Source: Paenibacillus lacisoli (GTDB lineage Bacteria; Bacillota; Bacilli; Paenibacillales; Paenibacillaceae). Taken from it: 64,000 bases of DNA. The stretch is taken from contig NZ_JAUQTB010000001.1 of NCBI RefSeq assembly GCF_030580655.1, positions 496,001 through 560,000 of the forward strand, written 5' to 3'. Of the stretch, positions 1 to 8,915 are shown one piece after another (positions within the stretch are counted from its first letter, which is position 1; every line of letters starts with the position of its first letter). A program made the translations under genes and the position numbers. The notes beneath the pieces were generated by a model. The model was not told the DNA's origin. It did not search any database and saw only the letters and a program-made list of their open reading frames with translations.

Positions 1-1014
1 CTCGAAGGACGTTCCTGCGACATCAGCTATCATCGTCATCATCTCCAGGTCCACCTGGTTCATCCCCGTGTCCGAGCTTGCAAATTGGAGAAGAAAAACC
101 CCGTAAACACCCTGATTGCCCCGGAGGGGTACGCCGATTTCCAGCAGGCCACCTGCTTCTTCTTCGCCTGCCAGCTTCCGCTGTACGACTTGTCCCGTCA
201 GAAAAGCCTGAGCACAGATATCGTCATGTCCCCGATCCAGAACCAGCGGCTGTACCAGAACATTCTCGCTCTCGCGATCCTGGGATACATAGAGGGTAAC
301 CCGCACATTCGGGTACAGTTCATTCAGGTTCTCGAACACTTGATTAAGCAGCAGGTCCACATCGGTAATATCATGCACCTGCTTCACAATACGGGCGAGA
401 ATTGAGCGGCGTCCGATTTCTTTCGCTGATTGGCGCTGAGCCGAAATAAAGTCCTCCATAAACATTAATTCATAACATCGGTAGAAACATGCGCGGTAAT
501 GCAGCATGGAGGATGCCAGCATCTCTTCCATCTGCCTGTGCTCTGCAGACGCAGAGCCGCGGACGGCGATGACCGCTACCGCAAATATTTCGTTAAGATT
601 CCGGCTCCGGAGCGGCAATCCGTACAAACAGATTTCGCTCCCCATCTCTGCATCCTTTCTAATAACCATAGAAGTGACCCCATGCAGTTTGTCCATGACC
701 TGCCCCGATAGTGCTGCCGCTTCATCTTCCAGCTCCGGCCACATCTCAGCCAGCCTCCCGGCAGCCTCCACCAATTGAGCATTCCGGTTATATATAGCGG
801 CAGCTGCATCTGCCAGCCAGGGAAGATTGCAGGACTGTCGGTACCAGTCCTGCAGGCTTTTTCTAAGAAGTTCATCTATGTAAGGGTAGTCAAAGGTTGT
901 TATATCCATGCTGGAAAGCCAGCTGAGTTGTTCCGAATTCATGTTTAGGAAGGAATCATGTTCCGCAGACCCTGCAGGTGATAACATAAGGTTGCTTCTC
1001 TCGTGCTGTGACAT
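1..1014 (-). CDS. GAF-domain signalling protein, C-terminus cut off (probable diguanylate cyclase)
   Basis: The frame is open from an ATG at 1014 to the window edge (338 codons, no stop), so the C-terminus is missing. The first 180 or so residues are helical and match no family I recognise. After residue 200 there is a GAF-like stretch (VKQVHDITDVDLLLNQVFENL, then NVRVTLYVSQ and GIPLRGNQGVYGVFLLQF-type text), the fold used for ligand sensing. Proteins of this plan often end in a GGDEF domain that makes cyclic di-GMP, but that part lies outside the window, so the enzymatic call is inference. It has no signal peptide or membrane segment in the visible part. It is divergent from rpsD with a 475-base gap between the start codons. 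Confidence 0.6.
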   Translation of the reverse strand, partial: MSQHERSNLMLSPAGSAEHDSFLNMNSEQLSWLSSMDITTFDYPYIDELLRKSLQDWYRQSCNLPWLADAAAAIYNRNAQLVEAAGRLAEMWPELEDEAAALSGQVMDKLHGVTSMVIRKDAEMGSEICLYGLPLRSRNLNEIFAVAVIAVRGSASAEHRQMEEMLASSMLHYRACFYRCYELMFMEDFISAQRQSAKEIGRRSILARIVKQVHDITDVDLLLNQVFENLNELYPNVRVTLYVSQDRESENVLVQPLVLDRGHDDICAQAFLTGQVVQRKLAGEEEAGGLLEIGVPLRGNQGVYGVFLLQFASSDTGMNQVDLEMMTMIADVAGTSFE

Positions 1015-1087
1015 CTACTGCACTCCTTTACAACAATATTTCAGTCTGGTTGAGGCTTTATGAAAGACAACATGGTATAAATGGTCT

Positions 1088-1116
1088 ATTGTACCAGGTG
1101 GCGAAACGTCTCTTAA
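1088..1116 (-). promoter_or_regulatory. Candidate promoter of the GAF-domain gene
   Basis: On the minus strand TTAAGA (1111-1116) and TACAAT (1088-1093, preceded by TGG as in an extended -10) are separated by 17 bases. They lie about 75 bases upstream of the ATG at 1014. Called by consensus only. Confidence 0.4.
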
Positions 1117-1262
1117 ATTCTTATGACAACTATTTTACTCTCTATCCGGGAAATTTGCACTCTTTTTCCAGAGAAAAAGCACTAAATTATAGGTCTAACG
1201 AACTATCGACAAAATCCGCGCTTTTCCCTCCTGTTTCCTTGCAGAAATCTTGCACAGTTCAC

Positions 1263-1292
1263 TTGACTTTGATTATGTCATTCATATATTAT
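1263..1292 (+). promoter_or_regulatory. Candidate promoter for rpsD, with a long leader
   Basis: TTGACT (1263-1268) and TATTAT (1287-1292) are 18 bases apart, giving a leader of roughly 190 bases before the rpsD ATG. In Bacillus, S4 represses its own mRNA through a structured leader. A leader of this length would fit that, but I did not recognise the specific fold here. Nothing else was seen in the 1015-1489 gap. Confidence 0.4.
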
Positions 1293-1489
1293 ATATTATT
1301 GAAAAAGACTGTTATAGTCTTGTTTTCCGGGCGTAACAAATTGTGTGTCACCCTCATTCATTTTGTTGCTGACAAGACAGCGGCTGAACTTTCTTGGCAG
1401 TAGTGTGTGATTCAAAGTGATCCTCCAAACAAAACGAAGCGCAAAGAGAACCCCGACTAAATTTCAATTATGAAGGAGTTAACTCTATA

Positions 1490-2089
1490 ATGGCACGTTA
1501 CACTGGTCCTAAATTTAAATTGAGCCGTCGTCTTGGTATTTCCCTGAGCGGCACTGGCAAAGAACTGAAACGCCCTTTCCCTCCTGGACAACATGGTCCT
1601 AACCAACGCAGAAAAGTAAGCAACTACGGTATGCAGCTTCAAGAAAAACAAAAACTGCGTCACATGTACGGTTTGGGAGAGAAGCAATTCCGCACGCTGT
1701 TCAACAAAGCACAGCACATGCACGGTATTGCCGGTGAGAACTTCATGTTCCTGCTTGAAAGCCGTCTGGACAACCTGGTTTACCGTCTTGGTTTTGCCAA
1801 CTCCCGTGCAGGCGCACGTCAGCTGGTATCCCATGGTCATGTGACTGTGAACGGTAAAAAAGTCGACATCGCTTCCTACCAAGTAAGCCTTGGTGATGTT
1901 GTTGGTCTTCGTGAAAGAAGCCGTGCTTTGACTTCCGTCAAAGAAGCTATCGAAAACCGTACTCACCTGCCTGCTTACCTGGAGTACAACGACAGCGCTG
2001 TTGAAGGCAAATACATCCGTTTGCCAGAACGCTCCGAGCTGTCCCAAGATATCGACGAGAAACAAATCGTCGAATTCTACAACCGTTAA
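1490..2089 (+). CDS. rpsD: 30S ribosomal protein S4
   Basis: This 199-residue protein is full length for bacterial S4. The N-terminus [16 protein letters not shown] is typical. The S4 RNA-binding domain follows at about residues 90-150 ([15 protein letters not shown], then [18 protein letters not shown]). S4 is a primary 16S rRNA binding protein that nucleates assembly of the small-subunit body. In Bacillus it also regulates its own synthesis. A good ribosome binding site (GAAGGAG, 1471-1477) precedes the ATG. The gene stands alone, as in Bacillus, with its own leader and a strong terminator immediately downstream. Confidence 0.98.
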   Translation: MARYTGPKFKLSRRLGISLSGTGKELKRPFPPGQHGPNQRRKVSNYGMQLQEKQKLRHMYGLGEKQFRTLFNKAQHMHGIAGENFMFLLESRLDNLVYRLGFANSRAGARQLVSHGHVTVNGKKVDIASYQVSLGDVVGLRERSRALTSVKEAIENRTHLPAYLEYNDSAVEGKYIRLPERSELSQDIDEKQIVEFYNR

Positions 2090-2108
2090 TCGGTACAGCA
2101 TCACCGAG

Positions 2109-2136
2109 AACCTCCGGTTTATCCGGAGGTTTTTTC
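2109..2136 (+). terminator. Intrinsic terminator of rpsD
   Basis: An AACCTCCGG / CCGGAGGTT stem with a four-base loop is followed by a run of T residues. Confidence 0.9.
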
Positions 2137-2230
2137 TTTTTTCACGCTCGTTCCTCCCTCTTCTCTGTGGGCATGCTTAAGCTGCAGCGAACTTATAACA
2201 CAGCTTTCGACTTATGCATCTGGAGCAGGA

Positions 2231-2258
2231 GTTCAAACGTGTCTTTTTATGCTATAAT
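2231..2258 (+). promoter_or_regulatory. Candidate promoter of the PBP gene
   Basis: A perfect TATAAT lies at 2253-2258 with GTTCAA 16 bases upstream. A strong AAAGGAGGA ribosome binding site lies just before the ATG at 2289. Confidence 0.5.
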
Positions 2259-2288
2259 AATGGCTGGTAAAAAGGAGGAAGCTACTGC

Positions 2289-5200
2289 ATGGTTGATGAG
2301 AATAAAATGACACCTGAAGAACAGCCTGTCCGTAAAAGATCGTTCGCCCGCAAACTGGGCACTACTCTTAAATGGATGGTTTCTTTGGGCCTGATGGCCA
2401 TACTGGCCGTTGGCGGACTTGTAGCCGGTTACGTTGCAGCCAAGGTAAAAGATGAACCTGTGCGTTCGCGTGCTGTTATTGAGCAGAAGGTCAATGAGAA
2501 CGCGATAACCGGTTTTGTCTATTTCAACGATGGCTCACCGATCGGACAGCTCCGTACCGACGAGGACAGGCGGTTGATCAAATATGAGGATATTCCCCCA
2601 GTCATTATTGATGCAGTTCTTGCGATCGAAGACAATAACTTTTACGAACACAAAGGGGTTGACTTCAACGGGACCATGCGCGCTGTCAAGCAGAAGGTTC
2701 TGAAGGAATCCACCCAGACGGGCGGCAGTACGCTGACTCAACAGCTGTCACGCCGTGTGTTTCTGAATCTGGATCGCACCGATGACCGCAAAATCAAAGA
2801 AATCCTCCTCTCCCTGCGTCTGGAGCGTTTCTTAACGAAGGAAGAAATTTTGACGGCCTATCTTAATAAGGTTCCATATGGCAATGGTTCAAGCGGATAT
2901 AATCTGTTCGGGATTAAAGCCGCAGCTAAAGGCATATTTAACATCGATGATCTCAACAAGCTGAATCTTGCCCAAGCGGCTTATCTGGCCGGACTGCCCC
3001 AGCTGCCGTCCTCCTACTCGGCCTTTACGAGCAAAGGGACCTTTAATGCAGCTGCCTACAAGCGCGCAGCCAACCGCAAGAATCTTGTGCTCACCCGAAT
3101 GCTGGAAGAGAACAAGATTACGCGGGACCAGTACAATCAAGCGATGAACTTTGATCTCAAAAAGTCGCTTGCCCCGCACAAGGTTAAAGCTTACAACACC
3201 TATCCTTATCTGATGATGGAGACCGAGCGCCAGGCTTCCCAGATTCTCGCCGATCTTATGGCGAATGGCAAACTGGGCAATGATTCTGCTGCATCAGACA
3301 ACAGTCAGGAAGGCACTGAAAAAGCCGGCAGCGATGTGCTTCAGGAGGCACAGGAGCAGCTGCGCGTCGGAGGATACCGGATTTATACGACCATCGATAA
3401 GTCGGTGTATAACTCTATGCATGAAGTCGCAGATAATCCAGATAATTTCTCAGCGAGAAGCAAGGAAAAAGGCCTGGAACAAACGGCAGCGATGATGATC
3501 AATCACAAAACCGGCGCTATTCTGGGTATGATTGAAGGCCGCAGCTTCCAGGAAGAACAGATGAACTATGCGACCCAGATGGTCCGCCAGCCGGGTTCAA
3601 CGATGAAACCGATTGCCGCTTATCTGCCGGCTCTGGACGAAGGTTTGGTCCAGCCTGCCACCATCATGGATGATTCGCCGATTATTCTGAAGGATGGACC
3701 CAACGGCTTCCACATTCCGAAGAACTCGAATAACCGGTACAAAGGGTTAATGACCGTACGTTCGGCGCTCAATAATTCGACGAATACGATTGCTCTGAAG
3801 CTCTTTAATCAGAAGGTCGGAATTGATAAAGCATGGGCTTTTGCCAAGAAGCTGGGCATCAACACCATCGAGCGGGAGGATTACCAGGCTCAGACCGGTG
3901 TGTTGGGCGGCCTGCGTCATGGTGTAACGGTAGAAGAACTGACCAACGCTTATGGTTCTATCCCGAACGGCGGGGTATTTAATGATTCTTATATGATCGA
4001 GAAAATTGTGGATTCCCAGGGTAAGATCGTTTACCAGCACAAGCCTAATCCCGTTCAGGTCTACTCGTCTCAAACGGCGTACCTGATGACCGACATGCTT
4101 CATACGGTTATCACCGACGGTACAGGGAAGCTGGTCCGGAAGGAATTCAACAAATATGGTGAGATTCCAATCTCGGGTAAAACAGGGACGACACAGGACT
4201 ATACCGATGTCTGGTTCGAAGGTTTTACTCCTGACGTTACGCTCGGAGTCTGGGTCGGATACAAAGATCCGGTATATAAACTGGAGACCACCAAGCAGAA
4301 AGAGCGGGCCCGTTTCCTGTGGGCACAGATCATGAACAAGGTCACAGACAGTGACAAAGAGCTGTTCCAGACTAAGGACTTTGCCAAGCCTGACGGGATT
4401 ACAACACGTACCGTATCGGCATACAGCGGTAAACTTCCGACCTCACTGACCGACAAATTTGTAACCGATCTGTTCAACAGTAAATTTGTTCCGACTGACA
4501 GCGACGATGGCGTTGCCAAAGCCAAGTATATTACCTACAACGGTGTGAATTACATTCCTCGGGATGGCACACCGGACGATATGCTGAAGGAGCAGACTGT
4601 GATCAAACGGGAGACTCCGATCTCGGATCTGATCAAGCAGCTGGAGACCGCTTTTGCGAAAATGAAGAAACATAATTCGCTGTCCTACTATCTGCCGGAA
4701 GATGCAGACGGGGATATGCCGACCCGGATCGATCCACGCCAGGATGACGGGCGCAGTCCGGATGCACCAGGTAATATCCGTGTCTCCTACAATGGCGGCA
4801 GAGCAACGATAACCTTCAATGCCAGCGGCAATTCCGATGTGGTCGGTTACCGACTCTACCGTTCACTCAACAACGGCGGATTCGCCTATCAAAACAAGGT
4901 GGTACTCGCTGACCAGTCGAAGATATTCACCAGCTCGGGCGCCCCGGGAAGCGCTGCTTTCTATGTAACGGCTGTCGACGTGGCAGGCAACGAGTCAGCG
5001 CCCAGCGCCACAGTATCAGGCGCAGCACCACCGCCCGTGAATCCTTCACCGCCAGTTACACCAGGGCAAGGCACGACCATTACGGTACCCGGCAAGATTG
5101 TGAATCCGGATACTTCTACTGGTGGAGACAGCAGCACAAGCAGCCCGTCTTCGCCACCGGATGCATCCACACCGCCGGCGGGATTGGGCCAGAACAGCGA

Positions 5201-5336
5201 TGGAGCTGCGGGTCATCCTGAACCCGGTGCAGGCGGCAGCACTCCTGCCACAGGTCCTGCATCTGAACCGGTAACTGTACCCGGAACGATCGTCGGACCA
5301 GGCAGCAGCCCCAATACGGGTGGCAAACCGAAGTAA
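2289..5336 (+). CDS. Class A penicillin-binding protein (PBP1A family)
   Basis: A bifunctional peptidoglycan synthase of 1015 residues, anchored by one N-terminal membrane segment at about residues 30-52. The glycosyltransferase (GT51) domain shows EDNNFYEHKGVDF and GGSTLTQQLSR. The transpeptidase domain shows the SxxK motif with nucleophile Ser437 and Lys440 (GSTMKP), an STN motif, and KTGT with Lys631. Past residue 830 there is a fibronectin type III-like module (PGNIRVSYNGG, then VAGNESAPS). The tail is rich in Pro, Ser, Thr and Gly and contains two related segments, ITVPGKIVNP and VTVPGTIVGP. The acidic/Pro-rich extension makes it longer than Bacillus PonA (about 910 residues). It is monocistronic, with a promoter and terminator of its own. 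Confidence 0.95.
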   Translation: MVDENKMTPEEQPVRKRSFARKLGTTLKWMVSLGLMAILAVGGLVAGYVAAKVKDEPVRSRAVIEQKVNENAITGFVYFNDGSPIGQLRTDEDRRLIKYEDIPPVIIDAVLAIEDNNFYEHKGVDFNGTMRAVKQKVLKESTQTGGSTLTQQLSRRVFLNLDRTDDRKIKEILLSLRLERFLTKEEILTAYLNKVPYGNGSSGYNLFGIKAAAKGIFNIDDLNKLNLAQAAYLAGLPQLPSSYSAFTSKGTFNAAAYKRAANRKNLVLTRMLEENKITRDQYNQAMNFDLKKSLAPHKVKAYNTYPYLMMETERQASQILADLMANGKLGNDSAASDNSQEGTEKAGSDVLQEAQEQLRVGGYRIYTTIDKSVYNSMHEVADNPDNFSARSKEKGLEQTAAMMINHKTGAILGMIEGRSFQEEQMNYATQMVRQPGSTMKPIAAYLPALDEGLVQPATIMDDSPIILKDGPNGFHIPKNSNNRYKGLMTVRSALNNSTNTIALKLFNQKVGIDKAWAFAKKLGINTIEREDYQAQTGVLGGLRHGVTVEELTNAYGSIPNGGVFNDSYMIEKIVDSQGKIVYQHKPNPVQVYSSQTAYLMTDMLHTVITDGTGKLVRKEFNKYGEIPISGKTGTTQDYTDVWFEGFTPDVTLGVWVGYKDPVYKLETTKQKERARFLWAQIMNKVTDSDKELFQTKDFAKPDGITTRTVSAYSGKLPTSLTDKFVTDLFNSKFVPTDSDDGVAKAKYITYNGVNYIPRDGTPDDMLKEQTVIKRETPISDLIKQLETAFAKMKKHNSLSYYLPEDADGDMPTRIDPRQDDGRSPDAPGNIRVSYNGGRATITFNASGNSDVVGYRLYRSLNNGGFAYQNKVVLADQSKIFTSSGAPGSAAFYVTAVDVAGNESAPSATVSGAAPPPVNPSPPVTPGQGTTITVPGKIVNPDTSTGGDSSTSSPSSPPDASTPPAGLGQNSDGAAGHPEPGAGGSTPATGPASEPVTVPGTIVGPGSSPNTGGKPK

Positions 5337-5372
5337 GTATTACATCGTATTTTATTTATACGAATTAACAGG

Positions 5373-5440
5373 AACTCCGGGCTGACGTGTTAGAGGAGTC
5401 TATCATGAATAGACCTTCAACGTCTGCCTGGAGTTTTTTT
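5373..5440 (+). terminator. Terminator downstream of the PBP gene
   Basis: A long imperfect stem pairs AACTCCGGGCTGACGT (5373-5388) with ACGTCTGCCTGGAGTT (5420-5435) and ends in seven T residues. Confidence 0.85.
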
Positions 5441-5454
5441 AACGTTCGGTCAGC

Positions 5455-5504
5455 AAAAAGCGGTGTCCGCCTCTGTATACATACAGATCGGCGGACACCG
5501 CTTA
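5455..5504 (-). terminator. Terminator of acsA
   Basis: A GCGGTGTCCGCC / GGCGGACACCGC stem is followed, in the minus direction, by TTTTTGCTG. It lies just after the acsA stop codon. Confidence 0.85.
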
Positions 5505-5518
5505 TTTGATTTAGTCCT

Positions 5519-7240
5519 TTAGTCTTCGATGGTAGACAAATCCCCTGCAGGAAGATCAAGCTCCCATGCTTTTAGCACTCTGCGCATAATTTTACCGGAA
5601 CGTGTCTTCGGCAGCTTATCCTTAAATTCGATCTCCCGTGGAGCAGCATGAGCAGACAACCCTTCCTTGACGAAGCGGTAAATCTCCTCCTTCAGCTCAT
5701 CTGTAGCTTCATATCCTTCCCGCAGCGCGATAAAAGCTTTAATGATCTCGCCGCGCGTTGAATCCGGTTTACCAATAACACCTGCCTCCGCTACTGCCGG
5801 ATGTTCGATCAGCTTGCTTTCCACTTCGAAAGGCCCGATACGCTCGCCGGACGAGTTGATCACATCATCGATACGTCCCTGAAACCAGAAATAACCATCC
5901 TCATCCATATACGCGGAATCTCCGGAGACATACCAGCCCGGCAGACGGAAATACTCCTCGTACTTAGACGGGTTATTCCAGATGGTCCTCATCATCGAAG
6001 GCCAAGGTGTCCGGATCGCCAGGTTGCCCATATGATTCGGTGGTACCTCCTGGCCGTGGTCATCCACGATCGCGGCTTCAATCCCGGGAAGCGGTTTGCC
6101 CATAGAGCCGGGCTTAATATCCATTTCCGGATAGTTGCAGATCAGCTGTGCCCCGGTCTCTGTCATCCACCAGGTGTCGTGGATCCGATGTCCGTAGGCT
6201 TTCCAGCCCCAACGAACCACTTCCGGATTCAGCGGCTCACCGACGGAAAGCACATGACGCAGGCTATCCAGCCGGAACTGTTCGTGCACCTGTTCTCCCG
6301 CCCCCATCAGCATGCGGAAAGCTGTCGGTGCACTGTACCATACACTGACATTCTCACGCTCGATCGTGCTGTACCAGTCCTGCGGACTGAAACGACCGCC
6401 GCGCACGACATTGGTTACCCCGTTCAGCCAAGGAGCAAAAATACCGTATGACGTTCCGGTTACCCAGCCCGGATCCGCGGTACACCAGTAAATATCATCC
6501 TCGCGCAGATCCAGCACCATTTTCCCTGTATAATAATGTTGAATCATTGCATTCTGTACATGGTAAACCCCTTTGGGCTTCCCTGTGGACCCGGAGGTAT
6601 AGTGAATCAGCAGACCATCCTCACGATCCAGCCATTCCGGCTCAAGCTCATCCGAAGCAGACCGCATCTCATCGTCATACGAGATCAAATCTTCTCCACT
6701 ATGTACCTCACCGACAACAATAATCTGCTTCAGCTCCGGCAGCTCCTCCCTGCTTACCCGGCCAAGGAGCTGGGGTGTTGTTATCAGAGCCACAGCCCCG
6801 CTGTCTTCCAGACGATCCTTAACAGCCGTCTCCATGAAGGCTTCGAACAAGGGACCTGCAATCGCGCCGGTCTTCAGAATGCCGAGCAGCGCCACATACA
6901 GCTCAGGAGAACGCGGCATAAAGATAAACACACGATCTCCTTTGCCGATGCCATGCTGGCGGAGTACGTTCCCGAAACGGTTAGATAACAGCTTCAGCTC
7001 CTCGAAGGTAAATGTCTCCCTGCGGCTGGCGTCACTGTAGATGAGAGCTGTTTTGTTACCGCGTCCCTCATCAACATGGCGGTCAATCGCTTCATGAGCC
7101 ATGTTCACTTTCCCGTTTGCATACCAGGTGAAATGACGCTCCACTTCCTCCCAGCTGAACTGCTTCCGGGCTTCTTCATAGTTTCCGAGATTCGACGTCT
7201 GAACCGTACTTTGCATATTCTCCTCTTGCATAGAACTCAT
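5519..7240 (-). CDS. acsA: Acetate--CoA ligase (acetyl-CoA synthetase)
   Basis: Activates acetate to acetyl-CoA through acetyl-AMP, letting the cell reuse excreted acetate. ANL-superfamily signatures are clear: the P-loop YTSGSTGKPKG at about residue 220, WWMTETGAQ, the YVSGDSAYMDEDGYFWFQGRIDD hinge region, and a C-terminal PKTRSGKIMRR whose Lys is the regulated acetylation site in this family. The start chosen (MSSMQEEN) follows GGAGG by eight bases and gives 573 residues, against 572 in B. subtilis AcsA; the frame is open nine codons further upstream. It is divergent from acuA, whose product acetylates AcsA, and a cre-like site lies between them, pointing to CcpA control. Confidence 0.96.
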   Translation of the reverse strand: MSSMQEENMQSTVQTSNLGNYEEARKQFSWEEVERHFTWYANGKVNMAHEAIDRHVDEGRGNKTALIYSDASRRETFTFEELKLLSNRFGNVLRQHGIGKGDRVFIFMPRSPELYVALLGILKTGAIAGPLFEAFMETAVKDRLEDSGAVALITTPQLLGRVSREELPELKQIIVVGEVHSGEDLISYDDEMRSASDELEPEWLDREDGLLIHYTSGSTGKPKGVYHVQNAMIQHYYTGKMVLDLREDDIYWCTADPGWVTGTSYGIFAPWLNGVTNVVRGGRFSPQDWYSTIERENVSVWYSAPTAFRMLMGAGEQVHEQFRLDSLRHVLSVGEPLNPEVVRWGWKAYGHRIHDTWWMTETGAQLICNYPEMDIKPGSMGKPLPGIEAAIVDDHGQEVPPNHMGNLAIRTPWPSMMRTIWNNPSKYEEYFRLPGWYVSGDSAYMDEDGYFWFQGRIDDVINSSGERIGPFEVESKLIEHPAVAEAGVIGKPDSTRGEIIKAFIALREGYEATDELKEEIYRFVKEGLSAHAAPREIEFKDKLPKTRSGKIMRRVLKAWELDLPAGDLSTIED

Positions 7241-7286
7241 CTCCTTGACCTCCAGTCTGCAGCACATATAAAATATGCTTACGATA

Positions 7287-7300
7287 AGATAACGCTTACA
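7287..7300. promoter_or_regulatory. cre-like site (CcpA operator) between acsA and acuA
   Basis: AGATAACGCTTACA matches the cre consensus TGWNANCGNTNWCA at every position except the first base. It lies 47 bases upstream of the acsA start. B. subtilis has CcpA control at the equivalent acsA-acu intergenic region, and ccpA itself is at 8916-9923 here. Confidence 0.6.
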
Positions 7301-7506
7301 AAATAATTCGTCAGGTTCTCTTCAGCAACCTTTGGGTAAGTCATGTCCATCATCTGCTGCCAATGAAAGGGAAAAGTATGAACGTTCTGTGTCGGAAATA
7401 TTATAGCACGCCCGATTTATGAAGACTATTGCTTTTCGGAGATTTATGAAAAATGGTTAGGTGTCTATACCGCAGCTATCGGATTAGTGAAAGGAGCCAA
7501 CGCCAT

Positions 7507-8139
7507 ATGCAGCATCCTAAAAACGGCACAGCAGCTGAATATGAAAAGAACGGGCAGCTTTTTGTTATTGAAGGTCCGGTTCCTCCTGAACGTCTGTCCA
7601 AGCTGGAGATGCATCCGCTGCTGGATGCATTCCGGCGCCCGGCAGAACAGCTGGAAGCACTGATCGAGATCGCCGGGCTTCCGGAAGGTCGGATTATTGC
7701 AGCCATTCAGGAGGAGACGATTGTCGGTTATGTAACCTTTCATTATCCCGACGAGATGGAGCGCTGGTCTGAAGCGGGGATGGATGATCTGATCGAACTC
7801 GGCGCCGTGGAAGTCGCTGATCCCTTCCGCGGATTCGGTCTGGGAAGCAGGCTCATCCGGCATGCGTTTCAGGATCAGCAGATGGAAGCTTATATTATCT
7901 TCACCACAGAATATTATTGGCATTGGGATTTGAAGGGCAGCGGTCTGTCCATATGGGAATACCGTAATATGATGGAACGGCTGATGAAGACGGTCGACAT
8001 GGTGTGGTACGCCACGGACGATCCGGAAATCTGCTCCCATCCGGCTAACTGTCTAATGGTACGTATCGGACAGCATGTGCCGCTGCAATCAAGGGAGCAG
8101 TTTGACCGCATCAGGTTCAGGCAGCGTTTTATGTATTAA
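7507..8139 (+). CDS. acuA: Acetoin utilization protein AcuA (AcsA protein acetyltransferase)
   Basis: A GNAT-family acetyltransferase of 210 residues, the same length as B. subtilis AcuA. The acetyl-CoA binding segment is visible around residues 95-120 (VEVADPFRGFGLGSRLIRHAF). AcuA acetylates the catalytic Lys of AcsA and switches it off. The downstream deacetylase genes acuB and acuC found in Bacillus are not here; mtnN follows tail to tail with a four-base overlap. The ATG at 7507 follows AAAGGAG at a normal distance; an upstream in-frame ATG at 7453 has no such site. Confidence 0.92.
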   Translation: MQHPKNGTAAEYEKNGQLFVIEGPVPPERLSKLEMHPLLDAFRRPAEQLEALIEIAGLPEGRIIAAIQEETIVGYVTFHYPDEMERWSEAGMDDLIELGAVEVADPFRGFGLGSRLIRHAFQDQQMEAYIIFTTEYYWHWDLKGSGLSIWEYRNMMERLMKTVDMVWYATDDPEICSHPANCLMVRIGQHVPLQSREQFDRIRFRQRFMY

Positions 8140-8834
8140 AGGTGTTCCAGCATGTTAGCCACAATATGATGGGAACGACGGGCAGCCTCGACTGTAAATT
8201 GTTCAAAACTGATATGTGCCGAGCCATCAGCTTTATCTGACATGGATCGCAGGATCAGGAATGGAACACCGTTCATATGACACGCCTGGGCAACAGCTGC
8301 TCCCTCCATCTCTGTGCATGAACCGTTCAACTGCTTATGCAGCCATAAGACATGCTCACGATCTGCGATAAACTGGTCTCCGGACAGCACGATGCCTGTC
8401 AGATAGTGATAATGCAGCTCGCGGCAGGCTTGTTCTGCCAGCTCCACCAATGCCGGATCGGCTGCAAAGCTGGAAACTTCCTGATACGGAATGACACCGT
8501 GTTCATAACCTAGTGCCGTCACATCCATGTCATGATGTACGCATGAGGTTGAAATTACAATGTCACCCACGTTCAAGTCAGGATCGACTGCTCCGGCTAC
8601 TCCGGTAAATATCACCCGCTCTACATCATAGCGATCTACCAGAATTTGCGTAGTGACCGCAGCATTCACTTTGCCTACTCCCGACTTGCACACGACCACA
8701 GACCTGCCATAAATCATCCCGGTTGTAAATGCCACTCCAGCCACCTGCTCGGTCTCCGCCTCACCGCCCATGGCTGCCAGGAGCAGCTCAACCTCTTCAT
8801 CCATAGCTCCGATAATCCCTGTAAGCTTATCCAT
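8136..8834 (-). CDS. mtnN: 5'-methylthioadenosine/S-adenosylhomocysteine nucleosidase
   Basis: Hydrolyses methylthioadenosine and S-adenosylhomocysteine to adenine plus the thioribose or ribosyl-homocysteine, feeding methionine salvage and the activated methyl cycle. Typical features: GIIGAMDEEVELLL at the N-terminus, FTGVAGAVDPDLNVGDIVIS, ESFAxxP-type text and the catalytic region TEMEGAAVAQAC with the substrate-binding Glu residues, then LRSMSDKAD with the catalytic Asp. There are two adjacent ATG codons. The second, at 8834, is six bases from GGAGGG and is preferred over the one at 8837. The gene is 232 residues, normal for the family. Confidence 0.95.
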   Translation of the reverse strand: MDKLTGIIGAMDEEVELLLAAMGGEAETEQVAGVAFTTGMIYGRSVVVCKSGVGKVNAAVTTQILVDRYDVERVIFTGVAGAVDPDLNVGDIVISTSCVHHDMDVTALGYEHGVIPYQEVSSFAADPALVELAEQACRELHYHYLTGIVLSGDQFIADREHVLWLHKQLNGSCTEMEGAAVAQACHMNGVPFLILRSMSDKADGSAHISFEQFTVEAARRSHHIVANMLEHL

Positions 8835-8862
8835 CATTATCCCTCCTGCGATGATATAAACA

Positions 8863-8888
8863 TGAAAAAAGCTCCTTTGCAGGAGCTA
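8863..8888 (-). terminator. Terminator of ccpA
   Basis: In the minus direction AGCTCCT / AGGAGCT is followed by six T residues. Confidence 0.85.
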
Positions 8889-8915
8889 TAATTCCAATCA
8901 ATCCATGTCAAACGG

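Noticed and set aside
1457-2104. 215-codon minus-strand frame opposite rpsD
   Set aside because: Fully antisense to rpsD, runs through its terminator side, no binding site.
5801-6451. Long plus-strand frame opposite acsA
   Set aside because: It is antisense to a well-conserved enzyme, has no binding site and a composition typical of a shadow frame.
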